NCBI RefSeq assembly: GCF_014763045.1
Contig: NZ_JACTAG010000001.1
Span: 1,674,001-1,738,000 of the forward strand
DNA length: 64,000 bases
From: Sulfitobacter aestuariivivens
GTDB lineage: Bacteria; Pseudomonadota; Alphaproteobacteria; Rhodobacterales; Rhodobacteraceae
Reading direction: 5' to 3'
A program made the position numbers and the translations under genes. The notes below the pieces were generated by a model. It worked only from the letters and a program-made list of their open reading frames with translations, searched no databases and was not told where the DNA came from. How positions within the stretch are numbered: position 1 is the first letter of the stretch; every line of letters starts with the position of its first letter. Below are positions 17,578-26,513 of this stretch, piece after piece.

Positions 17578-18942
17578 TCAGGCCCTCTCAAAGCCACGGG
17601 CAATTTCCCAGTCGGTCACCACCCGGTCAAATTCTTCCTGCTCCCACTCCGCGGCGCGAACGTAATGATCAACCACCCGGTCCCCAAAGGCAGCGCGCAG
17701 AAACTCCGAGGTGCGCAGGGTTTCGGTCGCCGCGCGCAAGGTCTGTGGAATGTCAGCAGCGCTGCCATCGTCATAGACATCCCCCGAGGTCGGCGGCGCA
17801 AGCGTCATCTTGTCCTCGATCCCTTTGATCCCGGCCGCAAGCATGGCCGCCTGCGCCAGATAGGGGTTCAGATCAGACCCCCCTATGCGGCATTCAACCC
17901 GGATGCCCTTGGTCCCATCGCCACACAACCGGAAGCCTGCGGTGCGGTTGTCCACGGACCAGACCGTCTTGGTCGGCGCGAAAGTGCCCTTGGCAAACCG
18001 TTTGTAGCTGTTCACGTAGGGCGCCAGAAAGAACGTGTAATCAGGGGCATAGGTAATCAGCCCGGCCATGTACTGCGCCATCACCTCAGACATACCCAAC
18101 TCTGCATCGGCGTCGTAGAAGACTGGCGTACCATCGCGCCACAAGGACTGGTGCACGTGGCTGGAACTGCCGATCTTGTCGCGATGCCATTTGGGCAGAA
18201 AGCTTGCCGCATGGCCCTGCTGCCATGCGATTTCCTTGACCGCGTTCTTGGCAATGGTGTGATGATCCGCGCAGTCAAGGGCGGCGGCGTACCTGATATT
18301 CAGCTCTTCCTGACCGGTCTCGGCCTCTCCCTTGGTGTTCTCTACCGGGATCCCAGCGTCGAACAGATGATTGCGGATCGGCCGCATCACGCTTTCTTCT
18401 TTGGTGGTCTGCAGGATGTGATAATCCTCGTTGTATCCGCTGATCGGCGCGAGATCGCGAAACCCCTCCTTGCGGATTTCGTCAAAGCTTTTCTCGAACA
18501 GAAAGAACTCAAGCTCAGTCGCCATCATGGCGTCAAAACCGAGGTCCTGCAGCCGCGCGATCTGCTGCTTGAGCATGGCGCGGGGCGAATGCGGCACCGG
18601 ATCATGGCTGTGATGATCCAGCACGTCGCACAACACCATCGCAGTGCCCTCCAACCACGGCACGCGCCGCAGCGTGGTCAGATCAGGCGCCATGATATAG
18701 TCGCCATACCCCCCCTGCCAGCTTGAGGACGCGTAGCCCGGTGGCGTGGCCATCTCGAGGTCGGTGGCCAGCAGATAATTGCAACAATGGGTTTCCTCAA
18801 ACGAGGTTTCAACAAAGTTCACCGCGTGAAACCGCTTGCCCATCAACCGGCCCTGCATGTCCACAAGGCAGGCCAGCACGGTGTCGATCTCACCCGCTTT
18901 CACGGCGTCTTTCAATGCGTCAAAAGTCAATTGTGCGGCCAC
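17578..18942 (-). CDS. Glutamine-synthetase-family ligase (gamma-glutamylamine synthetase type)
   Basis: About 454 residues. Catalytic-domain motifs are visible: ATELEFFLFEKSF (metal-binding Glu), IGSSSHVHQSLWRDG (ATP-site histidines), WSVDNRTAGFRL, and VECRIGGSDLNPYLA. The start was set at a GTG at 18942, with AAGGA 9 bases upstream; a TTG at 18963 is the longer alternative. Members next to polyamine importers usually join glutamate to putrescine or another amine, protecting the amine for catabolism. The true housekeeping GlnA has a different N-terminal pattern. The gene follows the DctP gene after a strong stem-loop. Confidence 0.82.
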   Translation of the reverse strand: MAAQLTFDALKDAVKAGEIDTVLACLVDMQGRLMGKRFHAVNFVETSFEETHCCNYLLATDLEMATPPGYASSSWQGGYGDYIMAPDLTTLRRVPWLEGTAMVLCDVLDHHSHDPVPHSPRAMLKQQIARLQDLGFDAMMATELEFFLFEKSFDEIRKEGFRDLAPISGYNEDYHILQTTKEESVMRPIRNHLFDAGIPVENTKGEAETGQEELNIRYAAALDCADHHTIAKNAVKEIAWQQGHAASFLPKWHRDKIGSSSHVHQSLWRDGTPVFYDADAELGMSEVMAQYMAGLITYAPDYTFFLAPYVNSYKRFAKGTFAPTKTVWSVDNRTAGFRLCGDGTKGIRVECRIGGSDLNPYLAQAAMLAAGIKGIEDKMTLAPPTSGDVYDDGSAADIPQTLRAATETLRTSEFLRAAFGDRVVDHYVRAAEWEQEEFDRVVTDWEIARGFERA

Positions 18943-18966
18943 GCGTTCGGTCCTTTTTGTCAAATC

Positions 18967-18990
18967 GGCGCCCCCGGGTGCGGGGGCGCC
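18967..18990 (-). terminator. Strong GC stem-loop after the TRAP operon
   Basis: A perfect 9-bp inverted repeat GGCGCCCCC / GGGGGCGCC with a 6-base loop lies between the dctP-like stop and the glutamine-synthetase-like start. It probably ends or attenuates the TRAP transcript. There is no T-run, so it could also act as a message stabiliser. Confidence 0.55.
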
Positions 18991-19008
18991 TGCGGTTGCT
19001 TGCTCAGC

Positions 19009-20046
19009 TTACTCGAAGTTGTAGGGCGCGCCGGCCTGGTTGATGACGCTGTTGTACTCCTTGAAGATGTTCACGATCTTCTGATGCACTTCACCTTCCT
19101 GCGCCACTTCTTCCCAGAACGCCTTGGCCGCGTTCTCGACCTCGGCCCATTCAGAAGCCGGAACAGAGCGCAGCTGCAGTTTGTCGCCATTCGCGCGCAA
19201 CGCCGCTTCGCCGCCCCAGTACCACTGATTGCGATAGGTGTGACCAGCCTCTGTCGCGGCCATGACCACAGACTTGAGGTGATCAGGCAAGTCGGCCCAG
19301 CGCTCTTCGTTAACAAACCACGACCCGATCCAGGCACCTGAGATGTTGTTTGTCAGGAAGTAGTCGGTCACGTCCGCCCAGCCCACGGTGTAATCCTCGG
19401 TAATGCCCGACCATGCCATACCGTCAAGCTCGCCAGTCTGCACCGCAACTTCAGCGTCTTCATATGGAATGTTCACCGGCACCACGCCGAACTGGGCCAG
19501 GAAACGCCCTGCTGTCGGGAAGGTGTATAGCTTCAGACCATCCAGATCAGCGACGCTTGTGATCTCTTTCTTGGTGTTAAAGTTACACGGGTCCTGCCCG
19601 GCCGCCGACAGCCACTTGACCCCGACCTTGGCGTATTCCTCTTCCCAGATTTCCTTGAGACCATATTGGTTGAACAGCACCGGCACGTCGAGGATGTGCT
19701 TGGTCGCAAAGGGAAAGTACCCGCCAAACTGACGCAAAGGTGTAGGCGACGCCATTGAATCGTCGTCCGAATGCACGCCGTCAATAGTGCCGCGCTGCAG
19801 AGCCTGGAACAATTCGCCCGTTGGCACGATCTGGTCGGCATAGAACAGCTCGACCTGCAGTTCCCCGTTTGCATTGGCGTTGATATAGTCGATCACCGGC
19901 TTGGTCACATGCTCGCCCAACGCGCTGCCCGCGTAGGTCTGAAAGCGCCAAGTGATCGCCGACTGCGCCTTGACGATCGCGGGGGAGGCCAGCGTGGCCG
20001 CCGCGCCGATACCGGCAGTGGATAGAAACTTACGTCTTGTCGTCAT
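19009..20046 (-). CDS. dctP: TRAP transporter solute-binding protein (DctP family)
   Basis: About 345 residues. The start at 20046 was chosen because GAGAGG lies 8 bases upstream and because it begins MTTRRKFLSTAGIGAAATLA, a twin-arginine signal. The mature protein begins QSAITWRFQTYAGS. YSQ-free DctP features such as GELDGMAWSGITEDYTVGWA and the Trp-rich C-terminal half fit the TRAP binding proteins that capture carboxylate-type substrates. The Tat signal suggests folding before export. Last gene of its operon; the substrate is unknown. Confidence 0.87.
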   Translation of the reverse strand: MTTRRKFLSTAGIGAAATLASPAIVKAQSAITWRFQTYAGSALGEHVTKPVIDYINANANGELQVELFYADQIVPTGELFQALQRGTIDGVHSDDDSMASPTPLRQFGGYFPFATKHILDVPVLFNQYGLKEIWEEEYAKVGVKWLSAAGQDPCNFNTKKEITSVADLDGLKLYTFPTAGRFLAQFGVVPVNIPYEDAEVAVQTGELDGMAWSGITEDYTVGWADVTDYFLTNNISGAWIGSWFVNEERWADLPDHLKSVVMAATEAGHTYRNQWYWGGEAALRANGDKLQLRSVPASEWAEVENAAKAFWEEVAQEGEVHQKIVNIFKEYNSVINQAGAPYNFE

Positions 20047-20108
20047 TGGTTCGTCCTCTCTGTTGACGCTCTTTCTCAATGTGTCCCGAAGTTAGGGATC
20101 TTTTATTG

Positions 20109-21434
20109 TTAATTTCCATAGACATACCCCGGCAGCCACAAGGCAATTTCGGGGAAGGTCATGATCGTGGCCAGCGCCACCACCATCACCAGTACGAATG
20201 GCAGGATCGACGTATAGATGTCGCGCAACGTGATCTCGGGCGGGGCCATCGCGCGCATCAAAAACAGATTATACCCGAACGGCGGGGTCATATAGGCGAT
20301 CTGCGTCGTGATCGTGTATAGCACACCGTACCAGATCAGATCGAAACCCAGCGCGCCCACCAGCGGCACGTAAAGCGGTGCGACGATCACCAGCATGGCC
20401 GTGTCATCCAGAAACGTGCCCATGAGGATAAAGCTGAGCTGCATCAGAATCAGGATCATCCACGGGCTGAGGCCCAGCTTTTCAGTGAACAGGCTCTCAA
20501 TCGCCTTGACCGCGCCCAACCCGTCGAACACCGCACCAAACGCCAGTGCCGCAAGGATGATCCACATGAACATGCACGAAATGCCCAACGTCTTGACCAC
20601 CGATGTCTCAAAGACCTCGCGGGTCATCCGCCCCTTGAGAACCGCCGCCATAAACGCGGCAATGGCGCCGATGGCCGAACTCTCCACCAGCGATGTCCAG
20701 CCGTTCACGAAAGGCACCATCATCGCAAAGAAGATAAAGAGCGGCAGCAGCCCCGCGCCCAGCAGACGGATTTTCTCAGGCAGGGGTATGTCGCGTTCTT
20801 CGGCCGGCAACACCGGGCCTAATGCCGGATTGATGCGGCAGCGGATCACGATATAGATCATAAACATCGCCGCCATCATCAACCCTGGCAACACCCCGGC
20901 CAGCCAAAGCTGCCCCACCGGCTGACGCGCAATCATCGCGTAAAGCACCAGCACAACAGAGGGCGGCACCAGAATGCCCAACGACGATCCCGCCTGGATC
21001 ACCCCCGTCACCATCCGCTTGTCATAACCGCGTTTCAAAAGCTCCGGCAGCGCAATGGTCGCACCAATCGCCATGCCGGCCACCGACAGCCCGTTCATGG
21101 CCGAGATCAGAACCATCAACGCAATCGTACCCACGGCAAGACCACCCGAAAGCCCCCCCATCCAGACGTGAAACATCCTGTATAGATCGTCTGCAATCTT
21201 GGATTCCGACAACACGTAACCCATGAAAATGAACATTGGCAGCGTCAGCAACGGATACCATTTCATCAGCTTGATCGCGGCGGAAAACCCAAGGTCAAAT
21301 CCCCCCCGATCCCCCCACAGGAAAAACGCGGCGATCACGGCCACGAAACCGATGGCGCCAAAGACGCGCTGCCCGGTCAGAAGCATCAGCATCATCGACG
21401 AAAACATCAAAATGGCGATGACCTCGTGCGACAT
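20109..21434 (-). CDS. dctM: TRAP transporter large permease (DctM family)
   Basis: 441 residues with about a dozen hydrophobic segments. The family motifs GLSVAGMAIGATIALPELLK and GSSLGILVPPSVVLVLYAMI are intact. It is the sodium-driven translocation subunit and works with the small permease and the periplasmic binding protein. The start overlaps the DctQ stop by one base (TGATG), so the two permeases are translationally coupled. The C-terminus ends at the short gap before dctP. Confidence 0.9.
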   Translation of the reverse strand: MSHEVIAILMFSSMMLMLLTGQRVFGAIGFVAVIAAFFLWGDRGGFDLGFSAAIKLMKWYPLLTLPMFIFMGYVLSESKIADDLYRMFHVWMGGLSGGLAVGTIALMVLISAMNGLSVAGMAIGATIALPELLKRGYDKRMVTGVIQAGSSLGILVPPSVVLVLYAMIARQPVGQLWLAGVLPGLMMAAMFMIYIVIRCRINPALGPVLPAEERDIPLPEKIRLLGAGLLPLFIFFAMMVPFVNGWTSLVESSAIGAIAAFMAAVLKGRMTREVFETSVVKTLGISCMFMWIILAALAFGAVFDGLGAVKAIESLFTEKLGLSPWMILILMQLSFILMGTFLDDTAMLVIVAPLYVPLVGALGFDLIWYGVLYTITTQIAYMTPPFGYNLFLMRAMAPPEITLRDIYTSILPFVLVMVVALATIMTFPEIALWLPGYVYGN

Positions 21435-21955
21435 CAGATCTTCTTGCCCATGTCATGACCCCGGATGCGCAAAATGTCCTTGAAAAACTCCGATATCGCC
21501 TGCAGCAACATCAGAAAGATGCCAATCAGCATGATCGCCTTGATCGGCCAGAGATAGGGCCGCCACACCGACGAACTGCGCTCTCCTCCGTAGCTGATAG
21601 AGTACTGGAAACTCTCCCATCCGCCCCATAGCAGAAAGATCAGATAGACGATCAGAAACATCACCGTCATCGCATCGACCTGCGCCTTGCGGCGGTCATC
21701 CCATTCGCCATAAAGCAGATCCATGCGCACATTCGATCCCATCTGGATCGAATAGGGGCCGCCCAGCATGTAATAGGCCACCATCGCGAACTGGGCGACT
21801 TCAAGCGTCCACAGCGACGGCACAAAGAAGGTCTTGCTGACTGACGACCACAGTAAAATCGCCATCATGACAAAGATGCCATACATCACGATGCGCCCAA
21901 TCCGGTAGTTCATCGCATCGACAAAGCGGATGTATTTCAAAACAGCGCTCAGCAT
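21434..21955 (-). CDS. dctQ: TRAP transporter small permease (DctQ family)
   Basis: 173 residues with four hydrophobic segments. It is the small membrane partner of DctM. The segment MLGGPYSIQMGSNVRMDLLY matches the conserved central region of the family. Its start overlaps the end of the N-formylglutamate-amidohydrolase-like gene by 7 bases, making an amidohydrolase-dctQ-dctM-dctP transcription unit. Confidence 0.85.
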   Translation of the reverse strand: MLSAVLKYIRFVDAMNYRIGRIVMYGIFVMMAILLWSSVSKTFFVPSLWTLEVAQFAMVAYYMLGGPYSIQMGSNVRMDLLYGEWDDRRKAQVDAMTVMFLIVYLIFLLWGGWESFQYSISYGGERSSSVWRPYLWPIKAIMLIGIFLMLLQAISEFFKDILRIRGHDMGKKI

Positions 21956-22707
21956 ACGGTGACCTTGAGGTCCGCCAGCGCCGCTTCGATCCAGCCCGCC
22001 AGCATATCGGCCATGGCCGCCTGCGCTTCCGCATCCGCTATCAGGTCATTGCGCACTTCGATCATCACATTGAGAAACCCGCCGGGCAAGGCATGTACCT
22101 TCAACGTATGGGTCACCCCGTCTGCGGGGCCATAGGGCGCATTGCGGCGCACAACATAGGGCGGGTCGCGGCGGGCCAAAAGCGCGTCTGCCAACCGCGC
22201 GTCACTGTCATGCAAGATCCCGATCTCGACCTCGCGGCGCGTGCCATAAAAGACCGGCGTAAAACTGTGAACCGTCACAAGCACAGGGTCTTCGATGCCT
22301 GCAAGTATGCCTGCAACTGCGGCGCGAAACGGTTCATAATAGGTCCTGATACGGTCCGACTTTTGCGCATCGGTCAAATGCGCGTTTCCGGGGACCTCAC
22401 CAACTTCCGTGCGCGCTGGCATCGCGTCCGCCGCATCGGGCGGGCGGTTGCAGTCATAGACCAGCCGCGATGTCTTTGCCGCAACCAGTGTGGCCTGCAG
22501 CCGTGCTGCCAACTGCTCTGCCAGGCCCATGGCACCGGGGTCCCAGACCACATGGCTCAAAAGCGCGTCATCGGCCAATCCAAGGTCGCCCAGCGCCAGC
22601 GGAATGTGCGCGCTTGCATGCTCGCAAACGATGACCATCCGCGACCCGCCCCGGACGGCGCGCAGATCGACGATGGTCTCATCCAAAGGGCCGTCGAGGT
22701 GATTCAT
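21949..22707 (-). CDS. N-formylglutamate amidohydrolase family protein
   Basis: About 252 residues. Family motifs visible are VIVCEHASAHIP near the start, VYDCNRPPDAADA, VTVHSFTPVFYGTRR and MIEVRNDLI. The founding enzyme hydrolyses N-formylglutamate in histidine breakdown, but this branch is also found with TRAP transporters, where it may cleave other N-acyl amino acids. The ATG at 22707 is preferred because GGGAG lies about 6 bases before it and overlaps an upstream in-frame GTG. No hut genes are nearby, so histidine catabolism is not supported by context. Confidence 0.8.
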   Translation of the reverse strand: MNHLDGPLDETIVDLRAVRGGSRMVIVCEHASAHIPLALGDLGLADDALLSHVVWDPGAMGLAEQLAARLQATLVAAKTSRLVYDCNRPPDAADAMPARTEVGEVPGNAHLTDAQKSDRIRTYYEPFRAAVAGILAGIEDPVLVTVHSFTPVFYGTRREVEIGILHDSDARLADALLARRDPPYVVRRNAPYGPADGVTHTLKVHALPGGFLNVMIEVRNDLIADAEAQAAMADMLAGWIEAALADLKVTVC

Positions 22708-22825
22708 TGCAGCTCCCACCTTGGAAAAGTCTTGCCACAGGCGGGTTCTGTCAACACAATTGTGAAAATAATATCACAGACGACACCGCTCTGTTAAATT
22801 TCAGCGCAAAAGCGAGGCATCCCTG

Positions 22826-23698
22826 ATGACCGATGCAAAGCAGACAATCTCGGACCGCATCCAGGAACAGATGGACGCCCTGACCCGCGCTGAGCGTCAA
22901 CTGGCCCTGTCGATCCTCGAAAACTACCCGGCCTCTGGCCTTGGTCCGCTTGCCGCGCTGGCAAAGGGCGCGCATGTCTCGGTTCCAACCGTCGCGCGCA
23001 TGGTCCAGAAACTGGGCTACAAGGGCTACTCTGATTTCCAGGCCGATCTACGCGAAGAGCTGGGCGCCATCGCAAAGGGCCCGATCGCAAAGCACGAAAC
23101 CTGGGCTGGCGCCGCCCCGTCAGAGCATATTCTCAACCGCTTTACCGACGCAGTCATCGACAATATCCGCAACACGCTGGCCCACATTGATCCCGCAGAA
23201 TTCGACGCCGCCAGTGCCCTTGTCGCCGACCCGTCCCGCCATCTCTATATCGTCGGGGGCCGCATCACCCATACGCTTGCCGAATATCTGTTCCTGCATC
23301 TGCAGGTCATCCGCCCCCATGTGACCCACGTCCAATCCACATCCAATACCTGGCCACATTACCTGGTGAACGCGAAACCCGGCGATGTCTTCGTGATTTT
23401 CGACGTCCGCCGCTACGAGAACAACACGCTCAAACTTGCCGAACTGGCAAATGCCCGTGGCGCAAAGATCGTTCTGTTCACCGACCAATGGCGATCACCG
23501 GTCCACCGGATGGCCGATATCAGCCTGACCAGCCAGATCATCGTGCCCTCAGCCTGGGATTCCGCGACCACAACGATGCTGCTTGTGGAAAGCATGATTT
23601 CAGCCGTCCAGACTCTGGACTGGGAAAAGACGAAGGATCGCATGGAAGAGCTGGAAGATATCTTTGACCAGACCCGGCTTTTTCGCAAGTTCACGTAA
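22826..23698 (+). CDS. RpiR/MurR-family transcriptional regulator
   Basis: 290 residues. The N-terminal helix-turn-helix domain (LAALAKGAHVSVPTVARMVQ, residues about 37-60) is followed by a SIS sugar-isomerase fold (YIVGGRITHTLAEYLFLHLQ, about 140-160) that in this family senses phosphorylated sugars or other metabolites. It diverges from the amidohydrolase-TRAP operon, with about 118 bases between starts, and so is the likely regulator of that operon. The ligand is unknown. Confidence 0.88.
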   Translation: MTDAKQTISDRIQEQMDALTRAERQLALSILENYPASGLGPLAALAKGAHVSVPTVARMVQKLGYKGYSDFQADLREELGAIAKGPIAKHETWAGAAPSEHILNRFTDAVIDNIRNTLAHIDPAEFDAASALVADPSRHLYIVGGRITHTLAEYLFLHLQVIRPHVTHVQSTSNTWPHYLVNAKPGDVFVIFDVRRYENNTLKLAELANARGAKIVLFTDQWRSPVHRMADISLTSQIIVPSAWDSATTTMLLVESMISAVQTLDWEKTKDRMEELEDIFDQTRLFRKFT

Positions 23699-23897
23699 GC
23701 CGTCGGCGGTCATCAAGCCTTAACTGTCAATGTGGATCACCACCCGGTCATGACATGCGGCACCGTAATGTGGAACGCTCTTGCCGAAATTGCATGCGTT
23801 CCGCCCAGCGGATCACCATTGCGACGCACCCTAATCCGGTCCGTCAGCCAAATTACTCTTGGATGGCCACCGACGACCGCCTGAGACCCAACAAACC

Positions 23898-24593
23898 TTA
23901 CACCGACACTTCGGACAGCAAATCTTCGCGGCGGATGCCACTCTTGGGAGCATTTCTAATGACCTTCCCGCGCTGCAACACAATGATTTGATCAGCCAGC
24001 GAAAAGGCAAATTCAAAGTATTGTTCGACCAATACAATCGCCATATCTCCCCGGTCGCGCAGCAGTTTGATGACATGTCCGATGTGCTGGATGATGTTGG
24101 GTTGAATGCCCTCCGTCGGCTCGTCAAGAAGAAGCAGCTTGGGTTTTGTAATCAACGCTCTGGCGATGGCCAGTTGCTGTTGTTGGCCGCCTGAGAGATC
24201 ACCACCGCGCCGCGCCTCCATTTCTTTGAGAACCGGAAAAAGCTCGAAAATGTCCGGGGGAATGTGATGGTCGGACTTGGGCAGGCAGGAAAATCCGGTT
24301 TGCAGATTCTCGCGGACGGTAAGCAGCGGAAAGATATCTCGCCCTTGCGGCACATAGCCCACGCCCATCCGCGCCAGGCGGTCAGCGCTCGCGCGGCCAA
24401 TGTCGTTGCCGTCAAAGGCCATGCTGCCTCCCGTGCGCGGGTGCGTTCCGGAGATCGCTCTGAGCAAGCTGGTTTTGCCAACTCCATTCGTGCCCATCAC
24501 GCAGGTCACCTCACCCAATTGGGCGCGCAGGCTGATGTCATAAAGGATTTGCGATTTGCCGTAATGAAGGTTCAGGTTTTTGATGTCCAACAT
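23898..24593 (-). CDS. urtE: Urea ABC transporter ATP-binding protein UrtE
   Basis: 231 residues. Walker A MGTNGVGKTSLLRAI, signature DLSGGQQQQLAIARAL and Walker B LLLLDEPTEGIQPNII are intact; TEGIQPNII is characteristic of UrtE within the LivF group. It is one of two ATPases powering high-affinity urea uptake. It is the last gene of urtABCDE, 3 bases after urtD. The roughly 200 bases downstream, before the RpiR gene, hold nothing I recognise. Confidence 0.93.
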   Translation of the reverse strand: MLDIKNLNLHYGKSQILYDISLRAQLGEVTCVMGTNGVGKTSLLRAISGTHPRTGGSMAFDGNDIGRASADRLARMGVGYVPQGRDIFPLLTVRENLQTGFSCLPKSDHHIPPDIFELFPVLKEMEARRGGDLSGGQQQQLAIARALITKPKLLLLDEPTEGIQPNIIQHIGHVIKLLRDRGDMAIVLVEQYFEFAFSLADQIIVLQRGKVIRNAPKSGIRREDLLSEVSV

Positions 24594-24596
24594 GTC

Positions 24597-25337
24597 TTAG
24601 CGCCCCAGATAGACATCAATGACATCTTGGTTCTTGGTCACGTGATCCAGCGATCCTTCTGCCAGAACCGCGCCTTCGTGCAGTACGGTGACCTTGCAGT
24701 TCAGCCGGCGCACAAATTCCATGTCATGCTCTACCACGACCACCGCACGGGTCTTGGCAGCCTCCACAAGGATCGCCGTTGTCTTTTCCCGCTCTGCCGG
24801 GGTCATCCCGGCGGCAGGTTCATCCACCAGCAACAGCTGGGGTTCCTGCGCCAGTAACATGCCAATCTCCAGCCATTGCTTCTGACCGTGGCTCAACTCA
24901 CCGGAAACCCGTGGCAAAGTGTCTGTCAGACCGATCTGGGCGGCCAATTCAGCAATCCGATCGAGGTCCGCCCTTGATGGTCGGAAAAACAGCACGGCCA
25001 AGGGTCCGCGATCCTTACGCAGGGCCATCAGCAGGTTTTCCTGCACGGTCTGCTCTTCAAACACGGTTGGTTTTTGAAATTTCCGCCCGATCCCAGCCTG
25101 GGCAATCCGGGCCTCTGACATGCCGATCAGCGAGACGCTCTTGTCGCCCCACAGGATCTGTCCGGTGTCAGGCCGCGTCTTGCCGGTCACAATGTCCATG
25201 AAGGTCGTCTTGCCCGCACCATTAGGGCCAATCACCGCCCGCAGTTCTGCTTTGGCGATCTGGAACGAAAGGTTGTTGATCGCCCGAAAACCATCAAAGC
25301 TGACGGTGACACCGGAGACTTCAAGCAGTGTGCTCAC
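24597..25337 (-). CDS. urtD: Urea ABC transporter ATP-binding protein UrtD
   Basis: 246 residues. Walker A IGPNGAGKTTFMDIVTGKTR, a LivG-type insert (RKFQKPTVFEEQTVQENLLM), signature ELSHGQKQWLEIGMLL and Walker B LLLVDEPAAGMTPAE are visible. The SHGQ signature, with QKQWLEIGM, is usual in UrtD. The start overlaps the urtC stop by 4 bases. It works with UrtE on the UrtB/UrtC channel. Confidence 0.93.
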   Translation of the reverse strand: MSTLLEVSGVTVSFDGFRAINNLSFQIAKAELRAVIGPNGAGKTTFMDIVTGKTRPDTGQILWGDKSVSLIGMSEARIAQAGIGRKFQKPTVFEEQTVQENLLMALRKDRGPLAVLFFRPSRADLDRIAELAAQIGLTDTLPRVSGELSHGQKQWLEIGMLLAQEPQLLLVDEPAAGMTPAEREKTTAILVEAAKTRAVVVVEHDMEFVRRLNCKVTVLHEGAVLAEGSLDHVTKNQDVIDVYLGR

Positions 25338-26509
25338 CTGTCTGCCTCCATGGTTTTGCCCGCCAGCTTGTCGACAAAACTGCTAATGCCACCCGGTGCA
25401 TAAAGTGTGACCAGAACAAAGCTGAGCCCCAGAAGAACCAGCCACCAGTCCACCCATTTGATTGCATAAAAGCCGAGGTCGATATCAGGTGCCTGACCGC
25501 CTGTGAACCAGCTGGACACAAGGCTGACAAAGGCCGTGCCGATCACCGCGCCATACAAGCGTCCGCGCCCGCCAATTGCCACCCAAACGGCAAGGTAGAT
25601 CGAAGCAATCGGTGCAACCTCGGCCGGATTAATGATGCCTGCCTGTGGATAGTAAAGCGCCCCTGCGATACCCGAGATGCACGCGGTCAGGGTAAAGACC
25701 GCAAGCTTGTAGGTCTCAACCGAATAGCCCAGAAACCGCACCCGCGCTTCGTTGTCGCGAATGCCGCGAATGACAGAGCCGAACTTGCCTGACACCACCC
25801 AGGCGACCAGCAGGTACCCCAGCCCGAGCGCCAGTGCTGATGCCCAAAAAAACCACAACGAGACCACCGATTGCGGGGCGGTAACGCCCGGAAGGTTCTG
25901 CAGCCCGGACAACCCGTTATTGCCGCGCAGACCGCTCGCGTTCTGGAACAGATACAGCGACAGGCCCAATGTCATGGCTTGGGTCAGGATCGACAGATAA
26001 ACGCCCGTCACGCGGCTGCGAAAGGCCAGCCACCCAAACACCAGCGCGAGAAGCCCCGGAACCAGCACCACGAACGCCAGTTGCAGCACCAAGCTGTCCG
26101 CGAAGGCCCAGATCAGCGGGAAGTCACTGCTGCCCACAACGCCAAAGATCTGATTTCCGATACCTGTGGATATCTCTTCTGGGGTTGGCGGCAGCACACC
26201 CTCAGAAAGGGCATTCTCAACAATTTGGCGCGTACGCTCGTACATCAGCCACATGCCGATCATGTATCCGCCCAGCCCGAAGAACGCGAAATGGCCAAGC
26301 GACAGAATGCCGGCATAGCCCCAGATCAAATCCATCGCGATGGCGATCAGGCACAGGCACAGGGTCTTTCCCAGAACCTTCACAAAACTGGTTGAGAGGA
26401 GGCCGACACCAAAGCCCTCAGACAGGATTGTCACGACAAGCGTGAAGAGGCTCAGCAAGACAAGGAAGATAAGCACTGATGGATTGCGGACGACAAAGGA
26501 CCTGTTCAT
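25334..26509 (-). CDS. urtC: Urea ABC transporter permease UrtC
   Basis: About 391 residues. The start at 26509 (MNRSFVVRNPS) has a GGGGG run about 9 bases upstream, and an earlier in-frame start would overlap urtB. There are around ten membrane segments, with the LivM-family motif ALSLGHFAFFGLGGYMIGMW in the variant WGYAGILSLGHFAFFGLGGY. The loop SVIRGIRDNEARVRFLGYSV is typical of UrtC. It forms the urea channel with UrtB. Confidence 0.93.
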   Translation of the reverse strand: MNRSFVVRNPSVLIFLVLLSLFTLVVTILSEGFGVGLLSTSFVKVLGKTLCLCLIAIAMDLIWGYAGILSLGHFAFFGLGGYMIGMWLMYERTRQIVENALSEGVLPPTPEEISTGIGNQIFGVVGSSDFPLIWAFADSLVLQLAFVVLVPGLLALVFGWLAFRSRVTGVYLSILTQAMTLGLSLYLFQNASGLRGNNGLSGLQNLPGVTAPQSVVSLWFFWASALALGLGYLLVAWVVSGKFGSVIRGIRDNEARVRFLGYSVETYKLAVFTLTACISGIAGALYYPQAGIINPAEVAPIASIYLAVWVAIGGRGRLYGAVIGTAFVSLVSSWFTGGQAPDIDLGFYAIKWVDWWLVLLGLSFVLVTLYAPGGISSFVDKLAGKTMEADR

Positions 26510-26513
26510 TTTC

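Noticed and set aside
17503-18726. 407-codon plus-strand frame over the glutamine-synthetase-like gene
   Set aside because: Antisense shadow of a well-supported enzyme with no motif of its own.
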